DNA of 9,741 nt from JADLEX01 sp964586775. GTDB taxonomy: Bacteria; Lernaellota; Lernaellaia; JACKCT01. This document shows, in pieces, positions 1 through 6,566 of the stretch (within the stretch, counting starts at the first letter, position 1; every line of letters starts with the position of its first letter). Position numbers and translations under genes: made by a program. The notes under the pieces were generated by a model. It was given only the letters and a program-made list of their open reading frames with translations, did not search any database and was not told where the DNA came from. Where the stretch lies: NCBI GenBank assembly GCA_964586775.1, contig CAZPJD010000075.1, positions 1 to 9,741 of the forward strand, in the 5' to 3' direction.

Positions 1-179
1 GTCACCGTCGCGGGCGCGAGCGACGCGTCGAAGACGAGCGTCACGGGCTCCTCGACCCCGATGACGTAGGTCTCGAAGCGCGGGTCCTGCGAGACGAGGT
101 CGAGCGCGAGCGCGGGCGTGGCGACAAGGACGAGCGCGCACACGAACGGCACGATGCGGCGAAAACGCGGATGATTCAT
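1..179 (-). CDS. Secreted protein of unknown function, N-terminal part only
   Basis: An open frame reads leftward from the ATG at 179 and leaves the window, giving 59 codons without a stop. The first 25 residues form a typical Sec signal peptide: basic start (MNHPRFRR), hydrophobic core (VPFVCALVLVA), then a TPALA signal-peptidase I site with cleavage expected after A25. The mature chain begins LDLVSQDPRFETYV and continues with a beta-like stretch (EEPVTLVFDAS), too short to assign a family. The sequence AAGGG lies seven bases before the ATG, a fair ribosome site. Codon use is GC-rich like the neighbours. An exported or periplasmic protein is likely; its function is unknown. The gene is divergent from the lipoprotein at 456. 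A 6-bp inverted repeat (CGATTG/CAATCG, 209-228) lies just upstream in the shared 276-base intergenic region; no convincing promoter was seen for this gene. Confidence 0.7.
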   Translation of the reverse strand, partial: MNHPRFRRIVPFVCALVLVATPALALDLVSQDPRFETYVIGVEEPVTLVFDASLAPATV

Positions 180-351
180 GGCGAAGCCCTTCGGCGTGAA
201 ACGCGAAACGATTGTTTGTACGCAATCGCGCCGCCCAAGGGAAGTGCCGCGTTGAATGGGCGTTCAAGCGCCGGTCCGGCACGTCGTCTCAAATGTGGCG
301 ACGGCAAGCCTCGGGAGCGAATTGAAAAGCACTCCGTGTCCCGCGACACCG

Positions 352-380
352 TTGACGGAGCCGGGACAATTCACGTAATT
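352..380 (+). promoter_or_regulatory. Possible sigma-70 promoter of the DUF1566 lipoprotein
   Basis: TTGACG (352-357) is followed after 17 bases by GTAATT (375-380), or after 18 by TAATTA; the -10 match is weak. Just upstream is a small inverted repeat, GTGTC-CCGC-GACAC (336-349). The putative -10 overlaps CGTAA-N6-TTACG (374-389), which could be an operator. The predicted start of transcription would leave a leader of about 70 bases before the ATG at 456. Confidence 0.3.
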
Positions 381-455
381 ATCGTTACGCAATTTCAGGG
401 ATGGTTATCCAGAAAATCTGGAACCGCCCAACACACCTTGTCACGAGGACTCGAG

Positions 456-1586
456 ATGTCGACACGGGTTGCCATGGCGGTTTTTGCGGCGGTCTTCGCT
501 TTTTCCCCGTTCCTGATCGGCTGCGGCGACGACGACGACGATCGGACGTCCTTCGGGGGAGATACGGACGACGACGACTCCGGCGTTCCCGGGGACGACG
601 ACAGCGCGTCGGACGACGACACCGACGACGATGACGACGTCAGCGACGACGACGATTCCGGTTACGGGCTGATGCTCTATCGCGACGCCCCGTTTCACTA
701 CAAGAAATTCGAAGCGGCCGAGGCGCTTTGTGAGGATCTGGAATTCGAGGGCTACGACGACTGGCGGCTTCCCACCATTTCCGAATTGCGCACGTTCATT
801 CGCGGCTGTCCCGCCACCGAGACGGGCGGTGATTGCCCGGTCACGGACTCCTGCGCCGAGAGCGATTGTTGGTTCATGGACGACTGCGAGGCCTGCAAAT
901 TTGCCGCAAACGAAGGGCCCGGCGACGAAGGCGGATATTGGGACCTTTACAGCCCGCTCCTACCCCCCAGCGGGGTCTGGTCGGCCACGGAGGTCGAGGA
1001 CGAATTCGAGTCCAAAAGCTATTGGACCGTCGAGTTCGACGATGCGGGCATTCATGCGATGTCGGACACCTACGATCTCAATACATGGTGCGTCCGCGTG
1101 GGCGAAACGCCGGGCGACGACGACGACGGCGTGACCTGGACGGACGACGGCACGGGACTAACGTGGCAGGTCGAACCGAACGAGGACAACGAGGAGTGGG
1201 AAGGCGCGATCGATTACTGCGAGGGACTGGGCGCGGGATGGCGGCTGCCGACCATCTCGGAGCTCCGCTCGATCATCACGATCTGCGAAGCGACCATGAC
1301 GGGTGGCTCGTGCGAGGTCACGGACGAATGCACCGACCCCGATGAGTGCTTCTCCTCCGACTGCTTTCACGGATGTGAAAGTTATGGTGGGCAAGCGCTG
1401 GGATGCTACTGGCCGATCGATCTGCGTGGAGATTGCTACTCGAACCACGACTATTGGAGCGCCACCGAAACCGCGCCGTCCAATTTGGAGGCATGGTTCG
1501 TGGATTTCAGTTCCGCCAAGATCATGCGCGGCCCGAAGGAGTACCTTTCGCCCATATTGACCCGCTGCGTGCGACTGGCCGATTGA
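456..1586 (+). CDS. Asp-rich lipoprotein with two tandem DUF1566 (Lcl_C) domains
   Basis: This predicted surface or periplasmic lipoprotein has 376 residues. Residues 1-22 are a signal peptide ending in the lipobox LIGC, with C23 the lipidation site. Residues 25-67 are an acidic linker with 25 Asp in 43 positions. Two DUF1566/Lcl_C repeats follow, about 72-219 and 226-376, joined by a short D4 linker (221-224). Each has the family motif WRLPTISELR (from W103 and W262), a WSATE motif, and a C-terminal W/TRCVR-type end. A Cys-rich insertion follows WRLP in both copies, with matching cysteines (C118/C277, C127/C286, C133/C292), suggesting disulphides. The ATG at 456 is chosen over upstream in-frame starts because GAGG at 445-448 is a ribosome site and the signal peptide begins there. 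The biochemical role of DUF1566 is not established; binding or adhesion is a guess. Confidence 0.88.
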   Translation: MSTRVAMAVFAAVFAFSPFLIGCGDDDDDRTSFGGDTDDDDSGVPGDDDSASDDDTDDDDDVSDDDDSGYGLMLYRDAPFHYKKFEAAEALCEDLEFEGYDDWRLPTISELRTFIRGCPATETGGDCPVTDSCAESDCWFMDDCEACKFAANEGPGDEGGYWDLYSPLLPPSGVWSATEVEDEFESKSYWTVEFDDAGIHAMSDTYDLNTWCVRVGETPGDDDDGVTWTDDGTGLTWQVEPNEDNEEWEGAIDYCEGLGAGWRLPTISELRSIITICEATMTGGSCEVTDECTDPDECFSSDCFHGCESYGGQALGCYWPIDLRGDCYSNHDYWSATETAPSNLEAWFVDFSSAKIMRGPKEYLSPILTRCVRLAD

Positions 1587-1629
1587 GGCGGCGGGAACCC
1601 GCGGGACCTGAACGAATTCGCTCGCCTCA
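1584..1629. terminator. Possible bidirectional terminator between convergent genes
   Basis: The 7-bp arms TGAGGCG (1584-1590) and CGCCTCA (1623-1629) are perfectly complementary and each contains the TGA stop of one of the two convergent genes. A second small hairpin (GCGG/CCGC, 1591-1602) lies inside. There is no T-rich tail, so intrinsic termination is uncertain; the symmetry may be partly chance. Confidence 0.3.
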
Positions 1630-2649
1630 GATCCGCGTCGCGAAGCCCTCGTTCACGCGCACGGCGACCTCGGCGACGCGCCGACCGAAAACGTCGGCGG
1701 TGTAGACCGTCGGCACGTCATCGCGAGCCATGAGCGTCGTGAGATCCGAATCCACCAGAACGCGCCCGGGTTGAAAGAGCGCGACGACGGTGGAACTGCC
1801 CGGTGCGAAATAGCCCATCGGGCGACCGCGACGCACGAACAGCCCCGGCGCGACGGTGCGCGGCGCGTCGTAGCCATGCTCACTCGCGGCCCACACGATC
1901 TTGCCGATCACCTGCGCGGCGACGGGGATCACCGCCACGAGCCCCACGCCCGTCCCCTCGTTCACATCGGTGTCGATGACGGCGACGGCGCGGGCGTTGT
2001 CCGACAGCACGTGCGGCAGCGCGCGGATCGCTCGAGGATTCACGCTGAAATAATGCCCGGCAAGCGGATAACTCTCGCGCACGAGCCCCGACGCCGGGGC
2101 GTGGAACCAGTGGTAGTCGGGCGGGGCCAGGCGAAAGACCGCGAAGGCGCCGCCGGCGAATTCGCGCGCGATCCGCGCGTTCCCCACGAGTGATTCCAGA
2201 TCGAACCAGCGATTCTTCACGAGCAGCCGCGCGCCCTCGCCCAGCTCGCCGCAGACCAACTTGGAATCGGCGAGGCACACCGCGGCATCCTCGCGCGCGG
2301 GCATTGGGCGGATGCGTTCGTAATCGAGCTTGCGTAAAAAGACGTCGCGCCGTGTGCGAAAGCCGCCCGAGGGCGCGATGGCCTCGGCCAAATCGATGCC
2401 GTTTTGGCGCGCGAACCCCGTCGCGTCGGTGCGTGTGATGGGTGCGTCGAAGGCGAGGTATGCGAGCACGCGACTGACGATGCGAGATGTGAGGGCCAGC
2501 AGCGCGCCGCGCGACAGGCGCGGCAGGTCGTCGTACAGGCGGCGGATCCACGCGTCGCCCATGATCGGCTCGCGCGCGATTTCGCCCGTCGTGCGCACCA
2601 CGTGCTCTCCACGCCATTCCGCAATCTGAGAAATTTTGATCTCGTTCAT
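1627..2649 (-). CDS. psd: Phosphatidylserine decarboxylase
   Basis: This pyruvoyl enzyme converts phosphatidylserine to phosphatidylethanolamine at the membrane. The 340-residue product has the family landmarks in order: FLRKL near the N-terminal third; D128 in LADSKLV (the usual PxDG catalytic Asp region); DYHWFHAP at 178-185, matching the DYHRxHxP histidine motif with H180 and H183; and YFSVNP at 200-205. The self-cleavage region reads GYFAPGSSTVV, with S285 and S286. Family members normally show LGST or VGSS here, so the exact serine that becomes pyruvoyl is unclear. The ATG at 2649 is preferred because the upstream extension to 2763 is Arg-rich, unlike any PSD, and would overlap hemL. No clear ribosome site precedes it. 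The partner gene pssA is not in the window. psd is divergent from hemL, and its stop lies in an inverted repeat shared with the convergent lipoprotein gene. Confidence 0.88.
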   Translation of the reverse strand: MNEIKISQIAEWRGEHVVRTTGEIAREPIMGDAWIRRLYDDLPRLSRGALLALTSRIVSRVLAYLAFDAPITRTDATGFARQNGIDLAEAIAPSGGFRTRRDVFLRKLDYERIRPMPAREDAAVCLADSKLVCGELGEGARLLVKNRWFDLESLVGNARIAREFAGGAFAVFRLAPPDYHWFHAPASGLVRESYPLAGHYFSVNPRAIRALPHVLSDNARAVAVIDTDVNEGTGVGLVAVIPVAAQVIGKIVWAASEHGYDAPRTVAPGLFVRRGRPMGYFAPGSSTVVALFQPGRVLVDSDLTTLMARDDVPTVYTADVFGRRVAEVAVRVNEGFATRI

Positions 2650-2661
2650 GTATACGTCGTG

Positions 2662-2691
2662 TTGATACTCGCCCGGCGTTCCTGCTAAAGA
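2662..2691 (+). promoter_or_regulatory. Candidate hemL promoter
   Basis: TTGATA (2662-2667, five of six consensus bases), an 18-base spacer and TAAAGA (2686-2691) preceded by TGC, an extended -10 signature. Transcription would start near 2698, giving a leader of about 50 bases. The -10 itself matches poorly, so this is tentative. Confidence 0.35.
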
Positions 2692-2750
2692 CTCGCTTCG
2701 ACGCGATCGGCGTCGGCGTCGCGAACGGTTCGCGCGCGGGGGAACATTCC

Positions 2751-4034
2751 ATGAATCGCCCAACGTCTCAAGCCCTGTTCCACGAGGCCCGCGACCTGCT
2801 GGTCGGCGGCGTCAACTCGCCCGTTCGCGCCTTCAAGTCCGTGGGCGGCACCCCGGTCTTCATGCGCGAAGGCTCGGGCGCCCGCATGCGCGACGAGGAC
2901 GGCAACGCGTACATCGACTACGTCGGCTCGTGGGGCCCGCACATCCTCGGCCACGCATTCCCCCCGGTGGTGAACGCCATCGTCGAGCAGGCGAAGCTCG
3001 GCACCAGCTTCGGGACGTCGGGTCGGAACGAGGCCGTGCTGGCGCGGCTCGTGCGCGAGCGCGTGCCGTCGGTCGAGAAGGTCCGCTTCGTGAACTCGGG
3101 GACCGAGGCGACGATGTCGGCGATTCGCGTGGCGCGGGGCGTGACGGGTCGGGCGAAGATCCTCAAGTTCGAGGGTTGTTACCACGGTCATGGCGACGCG
3201 TTCCTGATCGCGGCAGGTTCCGGGGCGCTCACCTTCGGCGTGCCCGACAGCGCGGGGATCACCGAGGGCGTCGCGCGCGACACGCTGACCGCGCCCTACA
3301 ACGACCTCGACGCCGTGCGCGCCATCGCGCGGGAGAACGCGGGCCAGATCGCCGCCGTCATTCTGGAGCCCGTCGTGGGCAACATGGGCGTCGTCAAGCC
3401 GCGCGAGGGATTCCTGGAAGGGCTGCGCCACCTGTGCGACGCCGAGGGAATCCTGCTGATCTTCGACGAGGTCATGACGGGTTTTCGCGTGGCGGCGGGC
3501 GGCGCGCAGGCGCTTTTCGCGGTCATGCCCGACATCACGACCATGGGCAAGGTCATCGGCGGCGGCATGCCCGTGGGGGCCTACGGCGCGAGCGCGCGCA
3601 TCATGGATCACGTCAGCCCGCTCGGCCCGGTGTATCAGGCCGGCACGCTCTCGGGGAACCCGATCGCCATGGCCGCGGGCATCGCCATGCTCACGCACCT
3701 CGATCAACCTGTTTACGACAAGCTGGCGCATCTGGGCGGGCGGCTGGAGGCGGGTTTGGTCGAGGCGGCGCGCGCGGCGGGGGTGGCGGCGTGCGTGAAC
3801 CGGGTGGGATCGATGCTGACGGTCTTTTTTCAGGCGGGGCCGGTGGTCGATCTGGGGACCGCGAAGGCGTCGGATACCGCGCGGTTTGGCCGGTGGTTCC
3901 ACGCCCTGCTCGACGCCGGAGTGTATTGGCCGCCATCGCAGTACGAGGCGGCGTTCATCAGCGCGGCGCATTCCGACGAGGATATCGACGAGACGATCGC
4001 CGCCGCCGCGGCCGCTTTTCGCGCCGTGGTCTGA
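2751..4034 (+). CDS. hemL: Glutamate-1-semialdehyde 2,1-aminomutase
   Basis: This PLP enzyme converts glutamate-1-semialdehyde to 5-aminolevulinate, the last step of the C5 route to haem and other tetrapyrroles, in the cytosol. The product has 427 residues, the usual family length, and aligns from the start (LLVGGVNSPVRAF) to the end. Visible landmarks are NSGTEATMSAIR from N115, CYHGHGD with Y144, the PLP-ring aspartate D239 in IFDEVMTGFR, and the Schiff-base lysine K267 in TMGKVIGGGMPVGAYG. GGGGGA at 2738-2743 is a good ribosome site seven bases before the ATG. The gene is followed by a strong intrinsic terminator 30 bases after the stop, so it is probably monocistronic. Its presence implies the C5 route rather than ALA synthase. 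Other haem genes are not seen nearby. Confidence 0.97.
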   Translation: MNRPTSQALFHEARDLLVGGVNSPVRAFKSVGGTPVFMREGSGARMRDEDGNAYIDYVGSWGPHILGHAFPPVVNAIVEQAKLGTSFGTSGRNEAVLARLVRERVPSVEKVRFVNSGTEATMSAIRVARGVTGRAKILKFEGCYHGHGDAFLIAAGSGALTFGVPDSAGITEGVARDTLTAPYNDLDAVRAIARENAGQIAAVILEPVVGNMGVVKPREGFLEGLRHLCDAEGILLIFDEVMTGFRVAAGGAQALFAVMPDITTMGKVIGGGMPVGAYGASARIMDHVSPLGPVYQAGTLSGNPIAMAAGIAMLTHLDQPVYDKLAHLGGRLEAGLVEAARAAGVAACVNRVGSMLTVFFQAGPVVDLGTAKASDTARFGRWFHALLDAGVYWPPSQYEAAFISAAHSDEDIDETIAAAAAAFRAVV

Positions 4035-4063
4035 CGCGGGGCCTTCACCGGGCGCACCAAAGA

Positions 4064-4100
4064 GAAACCCCGTCGCCGAGGCGACGGGGTTTCGGGTTTT
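4064..4100. terminator. Strong intrinsic terminator between hemL and a convergent lipoprotein gene
   Basis: A perfect 13-bp stem, GAAACCCCGTCGC (4064-4076) with GCGACGGGGTTTC (4081-4093), encloses a CGAG loop. On the plus strand it is followed by GGGTTTTCC. On the minus strand the stem ends in GTTTC and then CTCTTTGG. It lies 30 bases after the hemL stop and 22 bases beyond the stop of the lipoprotein gene, so it probably serves both. Confidence 0.9.
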
Positions 4101-4115
4101 CCGTGGTATTGGAAA

Positions 4116-4439
4116 TTACTCGGCGTAGCCGCAGTCGCTGATCAGACATTCGTTCCATTCGCCGCAATCCGCGGAAGCGTTGAAGCAGTCCACCCAGCAG
4201 GCCGCATCTTCCTGCGCGCACACGGTGGCGGCATCGAGGCCCTCGAAGCACTCGGCGACGTTGTCGGTGTCATCCGAAACGAGCGTGGACTCGCAGCCGT
4301 CGTCGGCGTCGTCGTCAGCGTCGTCGTCCGCGGTGTCGTCGTCGTCGTCGTCGTCATCGTCGCCGCAAGCGACCACGAGGCCCATCGACAGGACCAACGA
4401 GGCGATCAGGGCCAGGAACATGAAACGTTCGAACTTCAT
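4116..4439 (-). CDS. Small poly-Asp, Cys-rich lipoprotein
   Basis: This 107-residue lipoprotein has no family I recognise. Residues 1-24 are a signal peptide (MKFERF, then a long hydrophobic core) ending in the lipobox VVAC, with C25 lipidated. Nine consecutive Asp follow (27-35), then Asp/Ala triplets up to 47. The remaining 60 residues hold eight cysteines (49, 64, 74, 81, 85, 92, 98, 103), enough for four disulphides, with aromatic residues at W82, F86 and W95. The C-terminal spacing C-x3-C-x6-C-x5-C-x4-C suggests a compact helical, disulphide-linked domain exposed outside the cytoplasm. The start is firm: GGAGGG (4446-4451) sits six bases before the ATG. A terminator lies 22 bases past the stop and a promoter candidate lies upstream at 4531-4559, so it is probably a single-gene unit. 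Function unknown. Confidence 0.85.
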   Translation of the reverse strand: MKFERFMFLALIASLVLSMGLVVACGDDDDDDDDDTADDDADDDADDGCESTLVSDDTDNVAECFEGLDAATVCAQEDAACWVDCFNASADCGEWNECLISDCGYAE

Positions 4440-4472
4440 CTCGTACCCTCCGTAGTGTTTGACGTCTTGCCC

Positions 4473-4488
4473 CCGGCTCGCAAGCCGG
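4473..4488 (-). other. Hairpin in the leader of the small lipoprotein gene
   Basis: The arms CCGGCT (4473-4478) and AGCCGG (4483-4488) enclose a CGCA loop (plus-strand reading). The hairpin lies in the roughly 90-base leader predicted for the lipoprotein mRNA, about 35 bases before its ATG. No T tract follows on either strand. It could affect mRNA stability or translation, or mark the 3' end of dnaA transcripts. Confidence 0.3.
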
Positions 4489-4530
4489 AGGACAAAAACC
4501 AGACCCGTCCAGACCAGAATCTAGCGGGGA

Positions 4531-4559
4531 TCAATAGCACCGCGTTATTTCGGGGTCAA
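4531..4559 (-). promoter_or_regulatory. Candidate promoter of the small poly-Asp lipoprotein
   Basis: On the minus strand TTGACC (4559-4554) is followed by 17 bases and TATTGA (4536-4531), preceded by TGC (extended -10). It lies between the dnaA stop and the lipoprotein start, which suggests independent expression from dnaA. The -10 hexamer matches only three of six positions; spacing and the TGC element are the main support. Confidence 0.4.
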
Positions 4560-4578
4560 GGGCTTTGTGCGAAAGCCC
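4560..4578. terminator. Hairpin after dnaA, possible transcription end
   Basis: A 7-bp stem GGGCTTT (4560-4566) and AAAGCCC (4572-4578) has a five-base loop and begins 24 bases beyond the dnaA stop. On the minus strand (dnaA direction) no T tract follows, so it is at best a weak terminator. On the plus strand a competing pairing, GTGCG (4567-4571) with CGCAC (4582-4586), is followed by TTTTT. Confidence 0.35.
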
Positions 4579-4602
4579 CTACGCACTTTTTCGTTATGAA
4601 GT

Positions 4603-5985
4603 TCACAATTTCTTGAGCCGGCGCTCGATTTCGGCGATCGAACGGTCCAGCCCGGCGTCCTTTCGCCGGACCTCGGCGATCTTGCGATGGGCGTGCATGA
4701 TGGTGGTGTGGTCGCGCCCGCCGAGCGATCGGCCGATCTCGGGGAAGCTCGCGTCCGTCAGCTCGCGGGCCAGGTATCCGGCGATCTGGCGGGGCAGCGC
4801 CACGTTGCGCATCTTACGCTTACCTTCGAGGTCGCTGTTCTTGATCTTGAAGTAATCGCAGACCTCGCGGTGGATCTCCGTCAGGGCGATCGGGCTCTCC
4901 ACGTCGCCGATCACGCTCTTGAGCACCCGCCTCGACATATCGACGCTGATGGGCACGCCGTTCAGCGACGCGTAGGCCGAGACGCGGATGAACGCGCCCT
5001 CGAGCTCGCGGATGTTGATCTGGAAGTGCTCGGCCAGGAACATCGCCGTGTCCTCGGGCAGATCCGTGTTGCTGTCCTTGGCCAGTTCGCGAAGGATCGC
5101 GAGGCGCGTCTCGAGTTCCGCGGGCTGGATGTCGGCGATGAGACCCCAACCGAAGCGCGAACGGAGCCGGTCGTCGAGACGGTCCATCTGGCTCGGCGGT
5201 CGGTCGGAGGTCAGCACGATCTGCGCGCCGCTCTCGTACAGCTCGTTGAACGTGTGGAAAAACTCCTCCTGCGTGCGCTCCTTGCCCGACAGAAACTGGA
5301 TGTCGTCGATCAGCAGGGCGGTCGTCTGGCGGAATTTTTTGCGAAAGGCGTTGAGCTTTTGGCCCCGGATCGCCTCGATCAGCTCGTTGGTGAAGCGCTC
5401 CGAGGTCATGAGCACCACCGGCGTGGGCTTGTCCCCCGCCTGCAGGTAGTGGCCGATCGCGTGGAGCAGGTGCGTCTTGCCGAGACCCGTGCCGCCGTAA
5501 AAAAAGAGTGGATTGAACGCCGCGCCGGGTTTGCGGGCCACCGAGTGGCCCGCCGCGTGGGCGAACTGGTTGCTGGGCCCGACGATAAACCGGCTGAACG
5601 TGTACTTGGGGTTGAGCTGGACGTGGTCGGAAACGAAGTGCGTTCGCGCGGGCTTCCTGTTGGACCCCTTGTCGATCGGCACGACGTTCGCGGCTTTGGG
5701 ATCGCCGAGGAACGGCCTCCCGAAGGTCATTTGGCGATTTTTCAGCGCCTCATCGACCTCGACCTCGAGACGCACCTTTCTGCTGGTCAGCTCGAAGAGG
5801 ATTTCGTGGACGAAGCCCGCGTAGTGCTCCTGAAACCAGTCGGAGACGAATTTGTTCGGGGCGAGGAGGCGCAGGTGGTCGCCGCCCTGTTTATCCACAA
5901 CCAACGGCTCGATCCAGGCGGTGAAATCCCGGGCATCGATGCGTTCGGCCAGAACGTCTTTCACCCGCGTCCAATCGGGGCTCAT
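4603..5985 (-). CDS. dnaA: Chromosomal replication initiator DnaA
   Basis: DnaA binds DnaA boxes at oriC, melts the origin and recruits the helicase; it also regulates transcription. The 460-residue product has all four domains. Domain I (about 1-85) contains WIEPL and APNKFVSDWF. Domain II is a short linker (about 86-125). The AAA+ domain has NPKYTFSRFIVGPSN (125-139), Walker A GGTGLGKT (164-171), Walker B LLIDD (224-228), sensor LTSDRPP (258-264) and RSRFGWGL with probable arginine finger R277. Domain IV (about 365-460) carries the DNA-binding signature GGRDHTTIMHAHRKI (422-436). AAGGAG (5991-5996) lies five bases before the ATG and fixes the start. Neighbours are unusual: a poly-Asp lipoprotein downstream, and a CHASE2 gene divergent across about 730 bases of non-coding DNA, with no dnaN, recF or rpmH. 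Upstream DnaA-box-like sites suggest autoregulation. Confidence 0.97.
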   Translation of the reverse strand: MSPDWTRVKDVLAERIDARDFTAWIEPLVVDKQGGDHLRLLAPNKFVSDWFQEHYAGFVHEILFELTSRKVRLEVEVDEALKNRQMTFGRPFLGDPKAANVVPIDKGSNRKPARTHFVSDHVQLNPKYTFSRFIVGPSNQFAHAAGHSVARKPGAAFNPLFFYGGTGLGKTHLLHAIGHYLQAGDKPTPVVLMTSERFTNELIEAIRGQKLNAFRKKFRQTTALLIDDIQFLSGKERTQEEFFHTFNELYESGAQIVLTSDRPPSQMDRLDDRLRSRFGWGLIADIQPAELETRLAILRELAKDSNTDLPEDTAMFLAEHFQINIRELEGAFIRVSAYASLNGVPISVDMSRRVLKSVIGDVESPIALTEIHREVCDYFKIKNSDLEGKRKMRNVALPRQIAGYLARELTDASFPEIGRSLGGRDHTTIMHAHRKIAEVRRKDAGLDRSIAEIERRLKKL

Positions 5986-6006
5986 CGCAGCTCCTTGCGA
6001 ATTACC

Positions 6007-6025
6007 ATAAGTTAAGATAACTTAT
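6007..6025. promoter_or_regulatory. Perfect 8-bp palindrome just upstream of dnaA, operator-like
   Basis: ATAAGTTA (6007-6014), a three-base centre AGA, and TAACTTAT (6018-6025) form a perfect inverted repeat, A+T-rich in a GC-rich genome, ending about 10 bases before the dnaA ribosome site. Its size and symmetry suit a dimeric repressor site. It could equally be part of an origin or fold as a leader hairpin controlling dnaA translation. Confidence 0.55.
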
Positions 6026-6060
6026 CAATCGGGAACCGGCCCCGATTGCCCCCGTCGCAA

Positions 6061-6146
6061 AGATCCACAGACATTCCACAGGCGCGTTTTTTGCCAAGTC
6101 ATTGAAATATCAATGAAAATTCAAATTCTGACGATCTCTGTCCACA
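6061..6146 (+). promoter_or_regulatory. Cluster of degenerate DnaA boxes
   Basis: Three sites share a TCCACA core in the same orientation: AGATCCACA (6061-6069, seven of nine to TTATCCACA), CATTCCACA (6072-6080, six of nine) and CTGTCCACA (6138-6146, seven of nine). The first two start 11 bases apart, one helical turn, which suits cooperative DnaA binding. A fourth candidate, TTATCCCAA (6374-6382), matches seven of nine. Position next to dnaA is the main support; the individual matches are weak. Confidence 0.45.
6087..6131. other. A+T-rich tract with inverted repeat, possible DNA unwinding element
   Basis: 34 of 45 bases are A or T, in strong contrast to the GC-rich surroundings. It contains TCATTGA (6099-6105)-AATA-TCAATGA (6110-6116), a perfect 7-bp inverted repeat, and is bracketed by the TCCACA-core sites at 6072-6080 and 6138-6146. 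This arrangement is what an origin unwinding element would look like, but melting is an inference. Confidence 0.4.
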
Positions 6147-6226
6147 ATAACCGGCCTTCCCCCCCTCAAGGGAATTCGGATCGTCGGACAGGTGCTTCGT
6201 GGAACGCGTTGCTCAGTGACCGGGCG

Positions 6227-6254
6227 AGTATACATAAGCGAAAACCGATTGCAA
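6227..6254 (-). promoter_or_regulatory. Candidate dnaA promoter within a palindrome
   Basis: On the minus strand TTGCAA (6254-6249) is followed by 16 bases and TATACT (6232-6227, five of six consensus). Transcripts would start near 6220, leaving a leader of about 235 bases that includes the DnaA-box-like sites and the 19-base palindrome. The -35 hexamer lies at the centre of CCGATTGCAAGCGG (6245-6258), a 14-base palindrome with one mismatched pair, flanked by AAAA and CTTTTT, a possible regulator site. Confidence 0.4.
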
Positions 6255-6342
6255 GCGGCTTTTTCGCCCCGGCGACGCGAGGGCCGCCCGCGCGTCGCCA
6301 CGCCGTCGCCACACGGGCGCCCAAATCGGCGGAAACGCCACG

Positions 6343-6362
6343 AAAAATCAGCCCGAAGGGCT
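6343..6362 (-). terminator. Intrinsic terminator facing dnaA
   Basis: Read on the minus strand: AGCCC-TTC-GGGCT (6362-6350), then GA and TTTTT (6347-6343). This is a compact canonical intrinsic terminator. No minus-strand gene precedes it, so it would end a short untracked transcript or shield the dnaA promoter just downstream from read-through. Confidence 0.6.
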
Positions 6363-6566
6363 CGTAACAGAGGTTATCCCAAGATTCTCTCCGGTCGGCG
6401 AGAACCCCGCAAAAATGGTGAGATTCATTACGTCTAGGCGTTCAAAAGCCACCCCGTTTTTGGGATCGCGCGGACAGATTGCGCTCGAATTTCCGTGTGA
6501 TTATGCGGTGATGGAAATCGCGCCCACGGACCGCCGATTCGCGCGCCGAAAAGTTTTCGCGGTTTT

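Noticed and set aside
171..455. N-terminal extension of the DUF1566 lipoprotein frame upstream to 171
   Set aside because: The extension is Arg-rich and lacks a ribosome site; it would bury the signal peptide and lipobox that begin properly at 456.
520..660. Asp-codon run as a tandem DNA repeat or assembly artefact
   Set aside because: GAC and GAT codons are mixed with Ser, Thr, Gly and Pro, the frame stays open through two conserved domains, and the lipoprotein at 4116-4439 shows the same design independently.
2650..2763. N-terminal extension of psd to 2763
   Set aside because: It adds an Arg/Ser-rich stretch unlike any PSD N-terminus and would overlap the start of hemL on the other strand.
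2685..3971. 428-codon open frame antisense to hemL
   Set aside because: Low-complexity Arg/His/Ala composition typical of the mirror frame of a GC-rich gene; hemL is unmistakable.
4687..6015. 442-codon open frame antisense to dnaA
   Set aside because: Shadow of dnaA with no recognisable motif or ribosome site.
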